Made by a program: the position numbers and the translations under genes. A stretch of DNA of 28,739 bases from CAZVEV01 sp964625865. Its GTDB lineage: Bacteria > Planctomycetota > Phycisphaerae > SM23-33. How positions within the stretch are numbered: the stretch's first letter is position 1; each line of letters begins with the position of its first letter. Positions 16,847 to 25,536 of the stretch are shown piece after piece. Below the pieces are notes generated by a model. That model made no database searches, was not told where the DNA came from, and saw nothing but the letters and a program-made list of their open reading frames with translations. The stretch is from contig CAZVEV010000047.1 in NCBI GenBank assembly GCA_964625865.1, positions 1-28,739 of the forward strand. The letters are read 5' to 3'.

Positions 16847-17791
16847 ATGAGATATCAACGCATGTGCAGTATTGTAGCGGTCTTGGCGGGATGGGCGACG
16901 GCGTGTCCGGGCGGGGTGGGCATCACGCCGGCCTTCGTTGACGTTCGCCTGGACAAGGGCAGGCCCGCGGGGAAGTTCATCGTCAGCAACGTGGGCAAGA
17001 CCGAAGAACGCTACCGCGTCAGGATGATCCACTTCGAGTTCCTCGAGAACGGCGGTCTGCGACAGATCGCCCCGGACGCCAACTCGCTGGCGCCCTGGGT
17101 CAAGTTCAACCCGAAGGAACTGGTCCTGCCCCCCAAGAGCAAGCGGTCGGTCCGCTTCGTGATCGCGCCCCGGGGCAAGGTCAGGGCCGGCGAGTACTGG
17201 GGGGCGATGGAACTCGAGTCGCTCAAGGCCGGCATCCGCTCGGGCAAAGACGCCGCCGGACGGGAAATCAAGATCGAAGTCATTCCGACGATCCTCGTGC
17301 CGGTCTTCGCCCGGATGGGCGAGGTCACCTATCGCGGGGCCGTCACGTCGGTGCGCCTGGTCCGCGGCAAGAACGGCCCGGTCCTCGAGACCGGCGTGAT
17401 CAACCGCGGGGCGGGGCGACTGCTCCTGCATGGCAACTACACCGTTACCGACCCGTCCGGGCGAAAGGTGGCCGCGGGCGTCTGCGGCCATGGCTACGTC
17501 CTGCCCGGCAAGCGGCGACGATACACCGTGCCGGTCAAGGCCCCCATCGGCGCCGGAACGTACACGGCGAGCATCCGGTTCGCCTCGCATCAGTTGAAAG
17601 TGCCCCTCTCGCATGAACAGTCCGTCACGTACAGACCTGATCCTCCACCGCGGAAAAAGCCCGACCCGAAAGCTCCCGAACAGGGAAAGGACACCACGGG
17701 GGCTGACGGGCCGGGCCCAGCGGCGCCAGGCTCCCGGTCGCCCAGCCGGACGGGGCGCAAGCCCGTCGCGGCGGCGGCCGAAACGAACTGA
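16847..17791 (+). CDS. PapD-like periplasmic pilus chaperone
   Basis: A 314-residue protein. The ATG at 16847 follows GGGAG at a longish 11 bases. The N-terminus (RMCSIVAVLAGWATACPGGVG) is a signal peptide. Residues about 25-160 match the first Ig-like domain of the CsuC/PapD group: ITPAFVDVRLDKG, then FIVSNVGKTEERYRVRM, then FNPKELVLPPKSKRSVRF (the F-P-x-x-x-x-x-R pattern before strand F1) and GEYWGAMELESL. Residues about 160-262 form a second Ig-like domain ending in GTYTASIRFASH. It should hold unfolded subunits in the periplasm by donor-strand complementation. After residue 262 comes a 50-residue Pro/Lys-rich, probably disordered tail. The DNA for that tail overlaps the next open frame. 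Divergence from proteobacterial chaperones is large; the gene order supports the call. Confidence 0.68.
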   Translation: MRYQRMCSIVAVLAGWATACPGGVGITPAFVDVRLDKGRPAGKFIVSNVGKTEERYRVRMIHFEFLENGGLRQIAPDANSLAPWVKFNPKELVLPPKSKRSVRFVIAPRGKVRAGEYWGAMELESLKAGIRSGKDAAGREIKIEVIPTILVPVFARMGEVTYRGAVTSVRLVRGKNGPVLETGVINRGAGRLLLHGNYTVTDPSGRKVAAGVCGHGYVLPGKRRRYTVPVKAPIGAGTYTASIRFASHQLKVPLSHEQSVTYRPDPPPRKKPDPKAPEQGKDTTGADGPGPAAPGSRSPSRTGRKPVAAAAETN

Positions 17792-20700
17792 CCCGCCGCG
17801 CAGCCGGACGGCGCCGGACAGGCCCGGCCTGGGTTGGCTGGCGACCGTCGTGATAATCGGTGGACTGATGTCCGCGGCGGCCCGACAGACCGCCCGGGCC
17901 GAGCCCCCCGCCATAGATCCGTCCCCCGATGGCGCGCGCCCCAATGGCGAACTGGTCCTGCCCCCCGCCGACCGGGCGACACGCCCGCCGACGCCCAAGG
18001 TCGAGTCCGAAGTCGTCGGCTTCCTGCTGACCGGACCGAAGCGATGGCACCGTCTGGAGATACTCGACATGGAGGCCGTCCGCGACGCGAAGGGCACACG
18101 CTATCTGCCCCTGCGGCGCCTGCTCAAGTGGCTGGACGTCAAGGCTGTCGAGGTCGACGCGAAAGTCACCTTCCAGCCGGAGGGCCAGCGGCAGGCCGTC
18201 CTCGACCTCAAGACGCACGTCGTCACCGTCAACGCCGTCGCCCGCACGTGCCCCCTCGTCATCCGCGTCTCGGACATCACCCGACAGCGGGACATCTACG
18301 TCGACGTCGGCGTGCTGGCGGCCGTGATGGGCTTCGAGATGATCTGGGATGAAAACGAGTACGCGTTCCGCGCCAAGACGCCGCGTGAACTTCGCGTCTG
18401 GCGCCGAAAGAAGGGCAAGAACCTGTTAGCTATCCGGGCCACTGAGGTCCCGCCCGACCTGCCCGAACGGCACGGTCCGGCCCGGCCGCGGGAAAACGCC
18501 GTGGACTTCTTCAGGATCAAGGGCTCGGCGCGATACCGGGGGCGATGGACCCCCAACGCCGACGACGCCCACAGCGGGGCCCTCAGTTCGCTCGAACAGG
18601 CCCTTTGGGGCGGATGGCACAGGGGCGACTACAAGTTCAGGTTCACCGAGCCGAGTTTCCGGATCGACAGGCAGGGACACCGGTTCAACGACGGGACGCC
18701 GGTGGCGATGGCGTGGGGGCAGTGGCGGTACCGCGCCGAGCGGATCGAAGTGGCCCTGGGCGACTCCTCGTTCGGCCTCAACGAGATCAACCTGCCCTCG
18801 GTTCGCATGGCGGGGATTCGCGTCAACGGGTTTGCGGGGCGTCCGCACCGCCGCGACGCGGCCGACACGAACTACGCCCTGCGAGGCCATTTCGCCGAGC
18901 CGTACCTCTTCGAGGGTCACGCCCGCGTCGGTTCGGAGGTCGAGTTGATCATCGACGACCGGGTCATCGAGACCCAGCAGGTGCTGGCCGACAGTCCCAC
19001 GCGGCCGGGGTACGGCACGTATCGATTCGAGGACATCAGGCTCAGTCCCGGGATCTTTCACAAGGTCCGCATCGTGATTCTGGACCCGGACGGCATCGAG
19101 ACGGTGCTCGAGCGCGACGTGATGGGCAGCGCGAAGCTCCTGCACGAGGGCGAGTCGGCGTTCTTGATGGCGCTGGGGACCCAGCGGGAGACCCGCACGT
19201 GGGACATGCATGGCGCGACGGCGATGGGGCGATGGCTGCACGGCCTGAGCGAGACCGTTACCGTGGGGGCCACCCTCGCCGTCCAGGACGGGTTCTATCG
19301 CAGCCGGCGCGCGGAGGACAACGGCCCGGCCCCACGGGAACTGCCCACCTCCGGCACCAACGCGGGGATGCAGATTGCGTGGCAGGCTCACAAGTCGCTG
19401 ACACTGACGGGCGACCTGGCTCTCAGCCAGGGTCGCGGCCCGGGTCTGCACGAGGGGATGGCCGTCAAGGCGACGGCAACCTGCTCGCCCAGTCGCGACC
19501 TGCGGTTCCACTCGCAGGCGTTTACCTACGGGCCGGACTTCTTCGACGGCACGAACATCGAGTTGAGGAACCGCACAGGGTATCTCGTTCTGGGCACGTG
19601 GCGGGTCCGCAGGCGATGGACGCTCCGGGCGGTTACCGGCCAGGTGAGGAACAACGCCTTCGGCGGGCCGGCGCCCTCGCGCCGCATGAGCTTCCATGGC
19701 GCCAGGCTGGCGACGACGGCCCTGCCGAGGACGACGCTCTCGGTCGAAGCCGACCGGTACGGGCCCGACTGGGACCAGGGCCCCAGCGCCCTGTACGTCC
19801 TCAAGGTCCGCACCATGCCCCTGCCCGACGTCCAGCTCGAAGCCGAGGTCTCCGATGGCGAGAACCTGGGGCTCGGCGAGTACGACGATCTGCTGGACGG
19901 CCTGCGCCTACCCGGCCTGCGAACCGGTCGAACAAAGCAGACCGCCCTCAAGCTGACCAAGAGGGTCTCGCGACGAGCACAGGTCGGCGCCGCCTACCGC
20001 CAGACCACCACCAAGCGCAAGCCCTCGGTGTTCCATACCTACCGCACGCCCGGAACGCGGAAGTTCCAGATGTGGACCGAAGCCGGGCAGGAACGCTACC
20101 TCGCCACCGACCGCCAGTACGCCTTCTTCGAGAACCGCCTGGAGTATCTCCTCGACGAGTCCGGCCGAAACCGCCTCGGCGTCAAGACGCTCTACCAGCG
20201 CGACGAGTGGACGCTGACGGTCTTCCTCAACGTCGAGAGCCTGTTTGCCGGCGAGCGGCGCGGCATGAGGCGGATCACCAGCCGGCGGATCAATCCCGAC
20301 CGCGGGGCCATCGCAGGCGTGGTCTTCCTCGACCGCAACGCCAACGCCCTCATGGACGACGGCGAGCCCGGGGTGGCCGACGTGAAGGTCCGCCTCGGAC
20401 GATACTACACCGCCATCACCGACCGCGAGGGGCGCTTCGCCCTGCCCGCACTCGGCTCGCTGAAGCAGGTCCGCGTCTCGGTCGATCTCGACACCGTGCC
20501 GGCCATCTACTCCGTCCTGCACGGCACGCAACTGGTCAACGTCAGGCCCGGGCGCCTGACCCACGTCAACCTGGCCGTCACGCCGATGATCTCGCTGTCC
20601 GGCACGGTTCTGGTCCGGCGAGACGCCGGCGAGCCCCGCCCCGTGGCCGGCGTGAGGGTCTTCCTCGTAACGGACGACGGCAGGGAGACCGGGATCGACT

Positions 20701-20924
20701 CGGTGACCGCATCGGACGGCAGCTACTACCTGGGCGAGGTCATGCCCGGCCGGTATCTCCTGCGAACCGACCCGGACACGATTCCCGAACACATCGATCC
20801 GGTCGAGCCCCAGCGCCCCGTCCGCGTGAAGCCCACCACGGAGGAGTTCGAAGAGATCACCCTGCCCCCCCTCCTCTGGCGCCCCAAGACCCAAGAGCCC
20901 GCCCAAGCTCCCGACAACAAATGA
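17613..20924 (+). CDS. Outer-membrane usher-like protein with C-terminal Ig-like domains
   Basis: The frame is open from the ATG at 17613 (1,103 codons), but the true start is uncertain: a signal-peptide core (GWLATVVIIGGLMSAAARQTARA) begins near 17832, and in-frame GTG (17850) and ATG (17868) lie inside it. Residues about 130-255 look like two copper-amine-oxidase-N-like modules (YLPLRRLLKWLDVKAVEVD). From about residue 296 the protein has usher features: alternating barrel-like strands, GDSSFGLNEINLPSVRMAGI, and a plug-like segment at about 430-520 (EGHARVGSEVELIIDD, then FEDIRLSPGIFHKVRIVI, then LLHEGESAFLMALG). Residues from about 898 form an SdrD-B-like domain (DRNANALMDDGEPG) and from about 995 a carboxypeptidase-regulatory-like domain. 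It should form the outer-membrane pore that assembles the subunit. The usher assignment is good in pattern but divergent. Confidence 0.68.
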   Translation: MNSPSRTDLILHRGKSPTRKLPNRERTPRGLTGRAQRRQAPGRPAGRGASPSRRRPKRTDPPRSRTAPDRPGLGWLATVVIIGGLMSAAARQTARAEPPAIDPSPDGARPNGELVLPPADRATRPPTPKVESEVVGFLLTGPKRWHRLEILDMEAVRDAKGTRYLPLRRLLKWLDVKAVEVDAKVTFQPEGQRQAVLDLKTHVVTVNAVARTCPLVIRVSDITRQRDIYVDVGVLAAVMGFEMIWDENEYAFRAKTPRELRVWRRKKGKNLLAIRATEVPPDLPERHGPARPRENAVDFFRIKGSARYRGRWTPNADDAHSGALSSLEQALWGGWHRGDYKFRFTEPSFRIDRQGHRFNDGTPVAMAWGQWRYRAERIEVALGDSSFGLNEINLPSVRMAGIRVNGFAGRPHRRDAADTNYALRGHFAEPYLFEGHARVGSEVELIIDDRVIETQQVLADSPTRPGYGTYRFEDIRLSPGIFHKVRIVILDPDGIETVLERDVMGSAKLLHEGESAFLMALGTQRETRTWDMHGATAMGRWLHGLSETVTVGATLAVQDGFYRSRRAEDNGPAPRELPTSGTNAGMQIAWQAHKSLTLTGDLALSQGRGPGLHEGMAVKATATCSPSRDLRFHSQAFTYGPDFFDGTNIELRNRTGYLVLGTWRVRRRWTLRAVTGQVRNNAFGGPAPSRRMSFHGARLATTALPRTTLSVEADRYGPDWDQGPSALYVLKVRTMPLPDVQLEAEVSDGENLGLGEYDDLLDGLRLPGLRTGRTKQTALKLTKRVSRRAQVGAAYRQTTTKRKPSVFHTYRTPGTRKFQMWTEAGQERYLATDRQYAFFENRLEYLLDESGRNRLGVKTLYQRDEWTLTVFLNVESLFAGERRGMRRITSRRINPDRGAIAGVVFLDRNANALMDDGEPGVADVKVRLGRYYTAITDREGRFALPALGSLKQVRVSVDLDTVPAIYSVLHGTQLVNVRPGRLTHVNLAVTPMISLSGTVLVRRDAGEPRPVAGVRVFLVTDDGRETGIDSVTASDGSYYLGEVMPGRYLLRTDPDTIPEHIDPVEPQRPVRVKPTTEEFEEITLPPLLWRPKTQEPAQAPDNK

Positions 20925-20964
20925 TGTATCATGCAGATCCCGAGCGAAACGTGTGCGTTCCATA

Positions 20965-21025
20965 GGACCACAGACCGATAGCCGGGGACCGCCGGCCGGG
21001 TAGGCTATCGGCCCGTCGATGGTCC
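20965..21025. terminator. Inverted repeat between convergent genes, possible two-way terminator
   Basis: CCGATAGCC (20975-20983) is the exact reverse complement of GGCTATCGG (21003-21011), and an outer pair GGACCA (20965-20970) and TGGTCC (21020-21025) extends the structure. It lies between the stops of the usher gene (20924) and the convergent zinc-ribbon gene (21028). No T tract follows in either direction, so termination is plausible but not proven. Confidence 0.4.
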
Positions 21026-21027
21026 GC

Positions 21028-21546
21028 TTATGCGAACCATCGCAGCAGCATGCGAAGCACGGAGTTGACGAATCCGAGTCGTGAGATCTGGGGCGACTCC
21101 TGATCTCGCGCTTCGGCTTCGGCCTGCATCTTCTCGAGCATTGGGCCGTACGTCTGAACGTCTTCTTCCAACTTGCCTCGCCACTGCTCAACAAGTATCT
21201 GGACATGCTCGATCTCATCCCTGTCGAGCCAGATGCCATCGCATTCGGGGCACTTGTCCAGCGCAATGCCGGAGGAACTCGCATAGTTGAACCGGTTCAA
21301 CTCCGTATCCGGGCATTTCGGACACGACAACTGATTCTCGCAGGACTCGTCGATCGCAAAGATGTTCTCATTGATCGCATCGAGAGAAGCCACCATCTCT
21401 TGCGGGAAGGCTTCCTCAACCGTGTTGACGACGCTTCTGAGTTCTCCGCCGTCCAGCCATTCGCCCCCGCAGCCGGGGCACGTCTCGATCTCGACACCTT
21501 CGTATCGAATCGTCTTCATCCCACTACGGCATCTCGGACAATCCAT
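21028..21546 (-). CDS. Protein with two zf-TFIIB-type zinc ribbons
   Basis: A 172-residue protein. The ATG at 21546 has AAGGAG 7 bases upstream. It holds two copies of the zf-TFIIB pattern: CPRC followed by CPGCGGEWLDGGEL at about residues 3-36, and CPKC followed by CPECDGIWLDRDEIE at about 75-112. Each has four cysteines for one zinc and the family's W-L-D signature. A helical, acidic segment with coiled-coil character follows (about 113-155), then a short hydrophobic end (FVNSVLRMLLRWFA) that may associate with membrane. Bacterial members are of unknown function; despite the family name they are not transcription initiation factors. It is a single gene, convergent with the usher gene. Confidence 0.82.
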   Translation of the reverse strand: MDCPRCRSGMKTIRYEGVEIETCPGCGGEWLDGGELRSVVNTVEEAFPQEMVASLDAINENIFAIDESCENQLSCPKCPDTELNRFNYASSSGIALDKCPECDGIWLDRDEIEHVQILVEQWRGKLEEDVQTYGPMLEKMQAEAEARDQESPQISRLGFVNSVLRMLLRWFA

Positions 21547-21809
21547 CGTCTCTCTCCTTCCATCAATGATCGCTCAGCGCAACACGCATGATCAAGAAGA
21601 CACTCACAGTCAACAACACACGGCAACGCGCCCCGGGAACCTGGGCTCTGCGTCCCCGCCCAACGCGGGCCGGCAGCATTATAAGCGGATGACCTGCCGG
21701 AGCCACCCCTTTCTCCCCTGGTTGGCGGCCCGAGGCGTGCATCCCTCCTGAGGAGGTGGAGCGATAGCGAACCGGTCTGGTGCGGGCCCCGGCTTGTCTC
21801 GACGAAGCC

Positions 21810-22417
21810 TCAGTCCATCGTCTTCAGCGATTGGCGGTGCGTGTTCAGTTCGTCGGACAACTTCCGGAGTATCTCCGCGTGGGCCTTGTCGGCGGTGAGG
21901 TTGGACATCTCGCCCGGGTCGTTGACCATGTCGTACAACACCTCAAACACGACTCGCGACGGGGCCTTCATGTCGTGGGTCTGGATGTACGTCCATTTCG
22001 CCGTGCGGACGGCCATCAGGGGTCGGCCGCCCAGCGCGGGCGTGGGCGCCTCGTACAGAAAGCTCTCGCGCCAGTTCCCGGGCGCGCCACTCAGGAGCGG
22101 GACAAGGCTCTTGCCGTGCATGCCTTTGGGAACCCGAACACCCGCGAGGTCGAGCACCGTCGCGGCCAGGTCGATGTTCAGGACCAGGTGCGTATCGACG
22201 CGGGCCTTCGTCTGCGCCCGGGGGCGGTTTCGGCCTTGGGCGAGGTAAGGCGGCTTGCCCGACAGGCCGTCCCGCCAGGTCGCCGGTGAGGATGAACACG
22301 ATACTAGGCCGCTCGCCAGGCGCCGCTCCGCTCGCCGCAACGGCGCCTGGGGGCGAGGACGGCTGACTACCCACATAGCCGCGGAAACCGGCGTCGGCTG
22401 ATGCCTGTTCGCGTCAT
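21810..22417 (-). pseudogene. Decayed sulfatase remnant with internal deletion and frameshifts
   Basis: The ATG at 22417 overlaps the stop of the upstream sulfatase as ATGA, so this was the next gene of the operon. It opens with a Tat-like start (MTRTGISRRRFPRLCG) and then meets a TAG. In a neighbouring frame follows RPSIVFILTGDLA, the first strand of a sulfatase (normally ending in T-D-D). In a third frame come about 130 residues of sulfatase C-terminus (LNIDLAATVLDLAGVRVPKG, then MHGKSLVPLLSG, then VLYDMVNDPGEMSNL). The whole central domain, including the C-x-P-x-R formylglycine motif and the D-H-G site, is missing. No active enzyme can be made. The preserved C-terminal frame suggests the loss is fairly recent. 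Confidence 0.75.
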
Positions 22418-24075
22418 CGTTGCTTCTTCGCCTTCTTCTTGCCCTTCTTGTTCTCGGCTGCCGCCTTGCCAAGCGGTGCGAAGACGTCCTCCTGCTTGCT
22501 GCCGGGCATGGCGTTTCCCCCGGGCACGAACTCGCCGAACGGGCGATTGGGAAAGCGTTTCAACTCGGCGGCCAGGATCGCCTTCATCTTGCCGAGCGTC
22601 TCGGCGTGCTCGGGGTCGGCGGCCAGGTTCTTCTGGGCGTTCGGGTCGGCGTTCAGGTCGTACAGTTGGTCGGCGGTGTACGCGTCGGGATGTCCCGCCG
22701 CCGCGCGAGCGACCCCGCCGCTGAGTCCGACGGCGGACTTGATCGTGCGCCGGTTGCCCGCCCGAACGCCCTCAACCTGCTGTCGGGTATATCGCAGGGC
22801 GATGTAGCTGTAGTCGGCCGTCTTGACGCTTCGGGCGGCACCGATTTCGCTGTAGACGTATTGGCGCACGGAACGATCGGGCGCCGTCAGCAGTGGCGCC
22901 AGGCTGACCCCGTCGATCTTGTACCCCGCCGGCAGCTTGGCGCCGGCCAACTCGAACCACGTCGGTACGAAGTCCGTATTCTGGATCAGCGAGTCGCAGC
23001 GCACGCCTTTGGCCATTCCGGCGGGCCAGCGCATCAGGCAGGGCACCTCCGTGCCTCGTGTCTTGTACAGCGAGCCCTTGTTGCCCGAGCCGTGGTCGGC
23101 AATGAACAGCACGACGGTGTTCTCGGCCAGCCCCAGCTTGTCCAGCGTCGCCAGCAGGACGCCCAGCGAGTCATCCATCCAGAGATACCCCGCTTCATTC
23201 TCGGTCAGGCCCGCCTGTCTGATCCGCTTCATCACCGTCTCGCGGGGCGGCATGACGCCCAGTTCGCGCTCGATCATGCCCTCCCCGGTCACCTTCGGAT
23301 GGCCCAGCGACTTGTGCCACGACCCGTTGGGCCCGTGCAGCAGCGTGGTGGCGTAGTGAAGGTAGAACGGGCGGTCCCTGTGCGTCCGGATGAACTCGAC
23401 CGCCGCGGCGATGGTCCACTCGGGGTTGTGGCTCTGGAACGGGGCCTTGGTGTTCTCCCAGTAGATGTTCTTGGCCCAGGTGAAGCCGCGCCGGGTGACC
23501 AGTGTCCGCAGCCGCTTCTCGTTCTCGTACACCTTCCGGTTGACCGCGTCGGAATAGGGCACGTTCTTGGGCACCTCGTGCAGGTTGTGGGCCTTGCGGT
23601 AGGTCGCGTCGTCAAGACCGTGCCCCACGTGATACTTGCCCACGAACCCCGTCGCGTAGCCGTGCCTGGCCAGGACGGCCCCGACGTTCATGTTGTCGTC
23701 TTCGAGGCCGACGTTGAAGCCGGGCAGCGCCTGTTGCCCGGGCGGGAACAGGTCAACGAACTCCTTGAAGGTCGACGAGCCGGCATATCGTCCGGTCAGG
23801 AAGGTGTAGCGCGACGGCGTGCAGACCGTGCTGGTCACGTGGGCGTTGTGGAACGTTACGCCCTCGCGTGCCAAGCGGTCGAGATTGGGGGTCAGCACCT
23901 TCCCACCATAGACGCTGGTTTCGTCCTTGTCGTAGTCGTCCAGGAGGAAGACGATGATGTTGGGTCGCTTGGCGCCCGCGGCCCGACCCCGCGCCAGTAA
24001 CCGCCCACCCAGCGCCACGGCGCCCAGACCGGCGGCGGCGAGAAAACCGCGCCGTGTACAGGTTGATCGATGCAT
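22414..24075 (-). CDS. Tat-exported type I sulfatase
   Basis: A 553-residue protein. I chose the ATG at 24075 because GGAG sits 6 bases upstream; the ATG at 24087 has only a weak site. A Tat leader is present (STCTRRGFLAAAGLGAVALGG). Sulfatase landmarks are RPNIIVFLLDDYD at 37-49 (metal ligands D46 and D47), the formylglycine motif CTPSR at 85-89, GKYH at 146-149 and ADHG at 326-329. The C-terminus is a lysine-rich tail (ENKKGKKKAKKQR), which may bind anionic glycans or the cell surface. It should cleave sulfate esters outside the cytoplasm, after maturation of Cys85. It was followed by a second sulfatase gene that is now broken. It differs from the sulfatase at 5670-7610 in lacking HEAT repeats. 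Confidence 0.9.
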   Translation of the reverse strand: MHRSTCTRRGFLAAAGLGAVALGGRLLARGRAAGAKRPNIIVFLLDDYDKDETSVYGGKVLTPNLDRLAREGVTFHNAHVTSTVCTPSRYTFLTGRYAGSSTFKEFVDLFPPGQQALPGFNVGLEDDNMNVGAVLARHGYATGFVGKYHVGHGLDDATYRKAHNLHEVPKNVPYSDAVNRKVYENEKRLRTLVTRRGFTWAKNIYWENTKAPFQSHNPEWTIAAAVEFIRTHRDRPFYLHYATTLLHGPNGSWHKSLGHPKVTGEGMIERELGVMPPRETVMKRIRQAGLTENEAGYLWMDDSLGVLLATLDKLGLAENTVVLFIADHGSGNKGSLYKTRGTEVPCLMRWPAGMAKGVRCDSLIQNTDFVPTWFELAGAKLPAGYKIDGVSLAPLLTAPDRSVRQYVYSEIGAARSVKTADYSYIALRYTRQQVEGVRAGNRRTIKSAVGLSGGVARAAAGHPDAYTADQLYDLNADPNAQKNLAADPEHAETLGKMKAILAAELKRFPNRPFGEFVPGGNAMPGSKQEDVFAPLGKAAAENKKGKKKAKKQR

Positions 24076-24354
24076 GCGTTTCTCCATTTCGTGCCCATGA
24101 GTCTACCACGATTCGCCATCGAGGGTAACACGTTAAGGCGCCGACTGTTCTCTTCCGTCAGACGTGGAGTCCACTTCGCCGAAGACTCATGGAAACGGGC
24201 AAACCGATAGCGGGGCCGGCCGGGTTCTGGTACACTTCATATTGGCGGAAGTTCGAGGGGGCGCTTCCGGCCACAGACGGTGCGAGACAGGCAATCAGTG
24301 CGCGAGCCGGGACGCCGGGGCCCGCGCCGGGCCCGACGCGCGGGAGAGTACGAC

Positions 24355-25509
24355 ATGCATACGGTCACATGCCCCACGTGCCACAACATACTGAAGGTCC
24401 CCCAGCCGATCCACGAGGCCAGGGTCCACTGCACCGGCTGCGACACGGTCTTCGTCGGCTCGTCCGTGCCGATGGACATCTCCGAAGGCGCTCCACCGCC
24501 TCCTCCACCGCTGGAGGCGCCGCCGGCCAGACCGGCCGGCCGGACCTCGCGACATGACTCCGGGCGGCTGTATCGAGGCGGGCACCAGCCGCGACAGCGT
24601 GTCTCAGCCAACGTAGCGGTACTGGCCGGGGCGGGCATCGCGGGGGTGATCGTGCTGGCGATTGTCTGCGGATACGTGATGAGCACGCGGACGGGCAAGA
24701 CGGCCGATGGCCAGGCCGCGTCGCGGACGGGCGGCAAGACCGGCGGGAGGGGAGGCACGTCCGGGCGCGGCCGAACCGGGCGCACCGACGGGAACGGAGG
24801 GGGCAGCCGGGTTCAACCGCCCGCGGGCGGGGGGACCACCCGGCCGGCCGGCGGGGGCCAGACCGGTACGGGAGGTACGGGCACGACACCCAAAGGCACG
24901 GGCGGGAGCACGCTCAAGCACGACGAGAAGATCGTCGTCGATTTCCGGGAGCGTCACAGCAGTATCGGGGGCGTCACGACGGTCTATGGCGAGGTCAGGA
25001 ATGACCACGACTATCCGGTCAAGCAGATCGGGATAGCGTTCGTGTACATCGACGACAAGGGCAAGGCCGTCCGGGTCGGCGCGTGCGGGGATTGCTGGCA
25101 CGTGCCGGCAAAGGGACGCGTGGGCTTCAAGACGAAGATCGCCAAGGTCCCCGCCGGCGCGACGCTTCGGGCGGTCGCGGCAGCCGTGCGTGAGCCGGAA
25201 GGCATCGTCTCGTGGCACGTCGATACCAGCGAGGCCAAGTTCGATACCGAGACGGTCGAGCGGGCGATTGTCCTCCGCGGCAGGGCGAGCAATCCGACGG
25301 ACACGCCGGTGACGAACGTGGAGTTGTACTGTGATTTCTTCGACAGCGAGGGTATCCTCTACAGAACGGTTTCCGGGAAGCTGACGAAGGACTTCCGAAT
25401 CCAACCGGGCAAGGATGCGGCGTACAAGGTCGAGTTGACCGGCCTGCTCTCCGTCTCGGGCATCAAGCCCCAGCCTATACTGCGCCTCGTAGGCAGAGCG
25501 GAGCGGTAA
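24355..25509 (+). CDS. Membrane-anchored zinc-ribbon protein with FxLYD-like domains
   Basis: A 384-residue protein. I chose the ATG at 24355, which has GGGAGAG 6 bases upstream. A zinc ribbon at the N-terminus has CPTC (6-9) and CTGC (26-29). A proline-rich stretch follows, then one transmembrane helix at about 86-109 (NVAVLAGAGIAGVIVLAIVC) and a long Gly/Thr/Arg-rich linker to about 180. The outside part has two beta-sandwich domains of the FxLYD kind (TVYGEVRNDHDYPVKQIGIA and LRGRASNPTDTPVTNVELY). The topology implies a cytosolic zinc ribbon and an extracytoplasmic sensing or binding part. It is the first of four closely spaced membrane genes. Function unknown. Confidence 0.78.
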   Translation: MHTVTCPTCHNILKVPQPIHEARVHCTGCDTVFVGSSVPMDISEGAPPPPPPLEAPPARPAGRTSRHDSGRLYRGGHQPRQRVSANVAVLAGAGIAGVIVLAIVCGYVMSTRTGKTADGQAASRTGGKTGGRGGTSGRGRTGRTDGNGGGSRVQPPAGGGTTRPAGGGQTGTGGTGTTPKGTGGSTLKHDEKIVVDFRERHSSIGGVTTVYGEVRNDHDYPVKQIGIAFVYIDDKGKAVRVGACGDCWHVPAKGRVGFKTKIAKVPAGATLRAVAAAVREPEGIVSWHVDTSEAKFDTETVERAIVLRGRASNPTDTPVTNVELYCDFFDSEGILYRTVSGKLTKDFRIQPGKDAAYKVELTGLLSVSGIKPQPILRLVGRAER

Positions 25510-25536
25510 CCCCCGGCCCGCCGGACAACGCACGAT

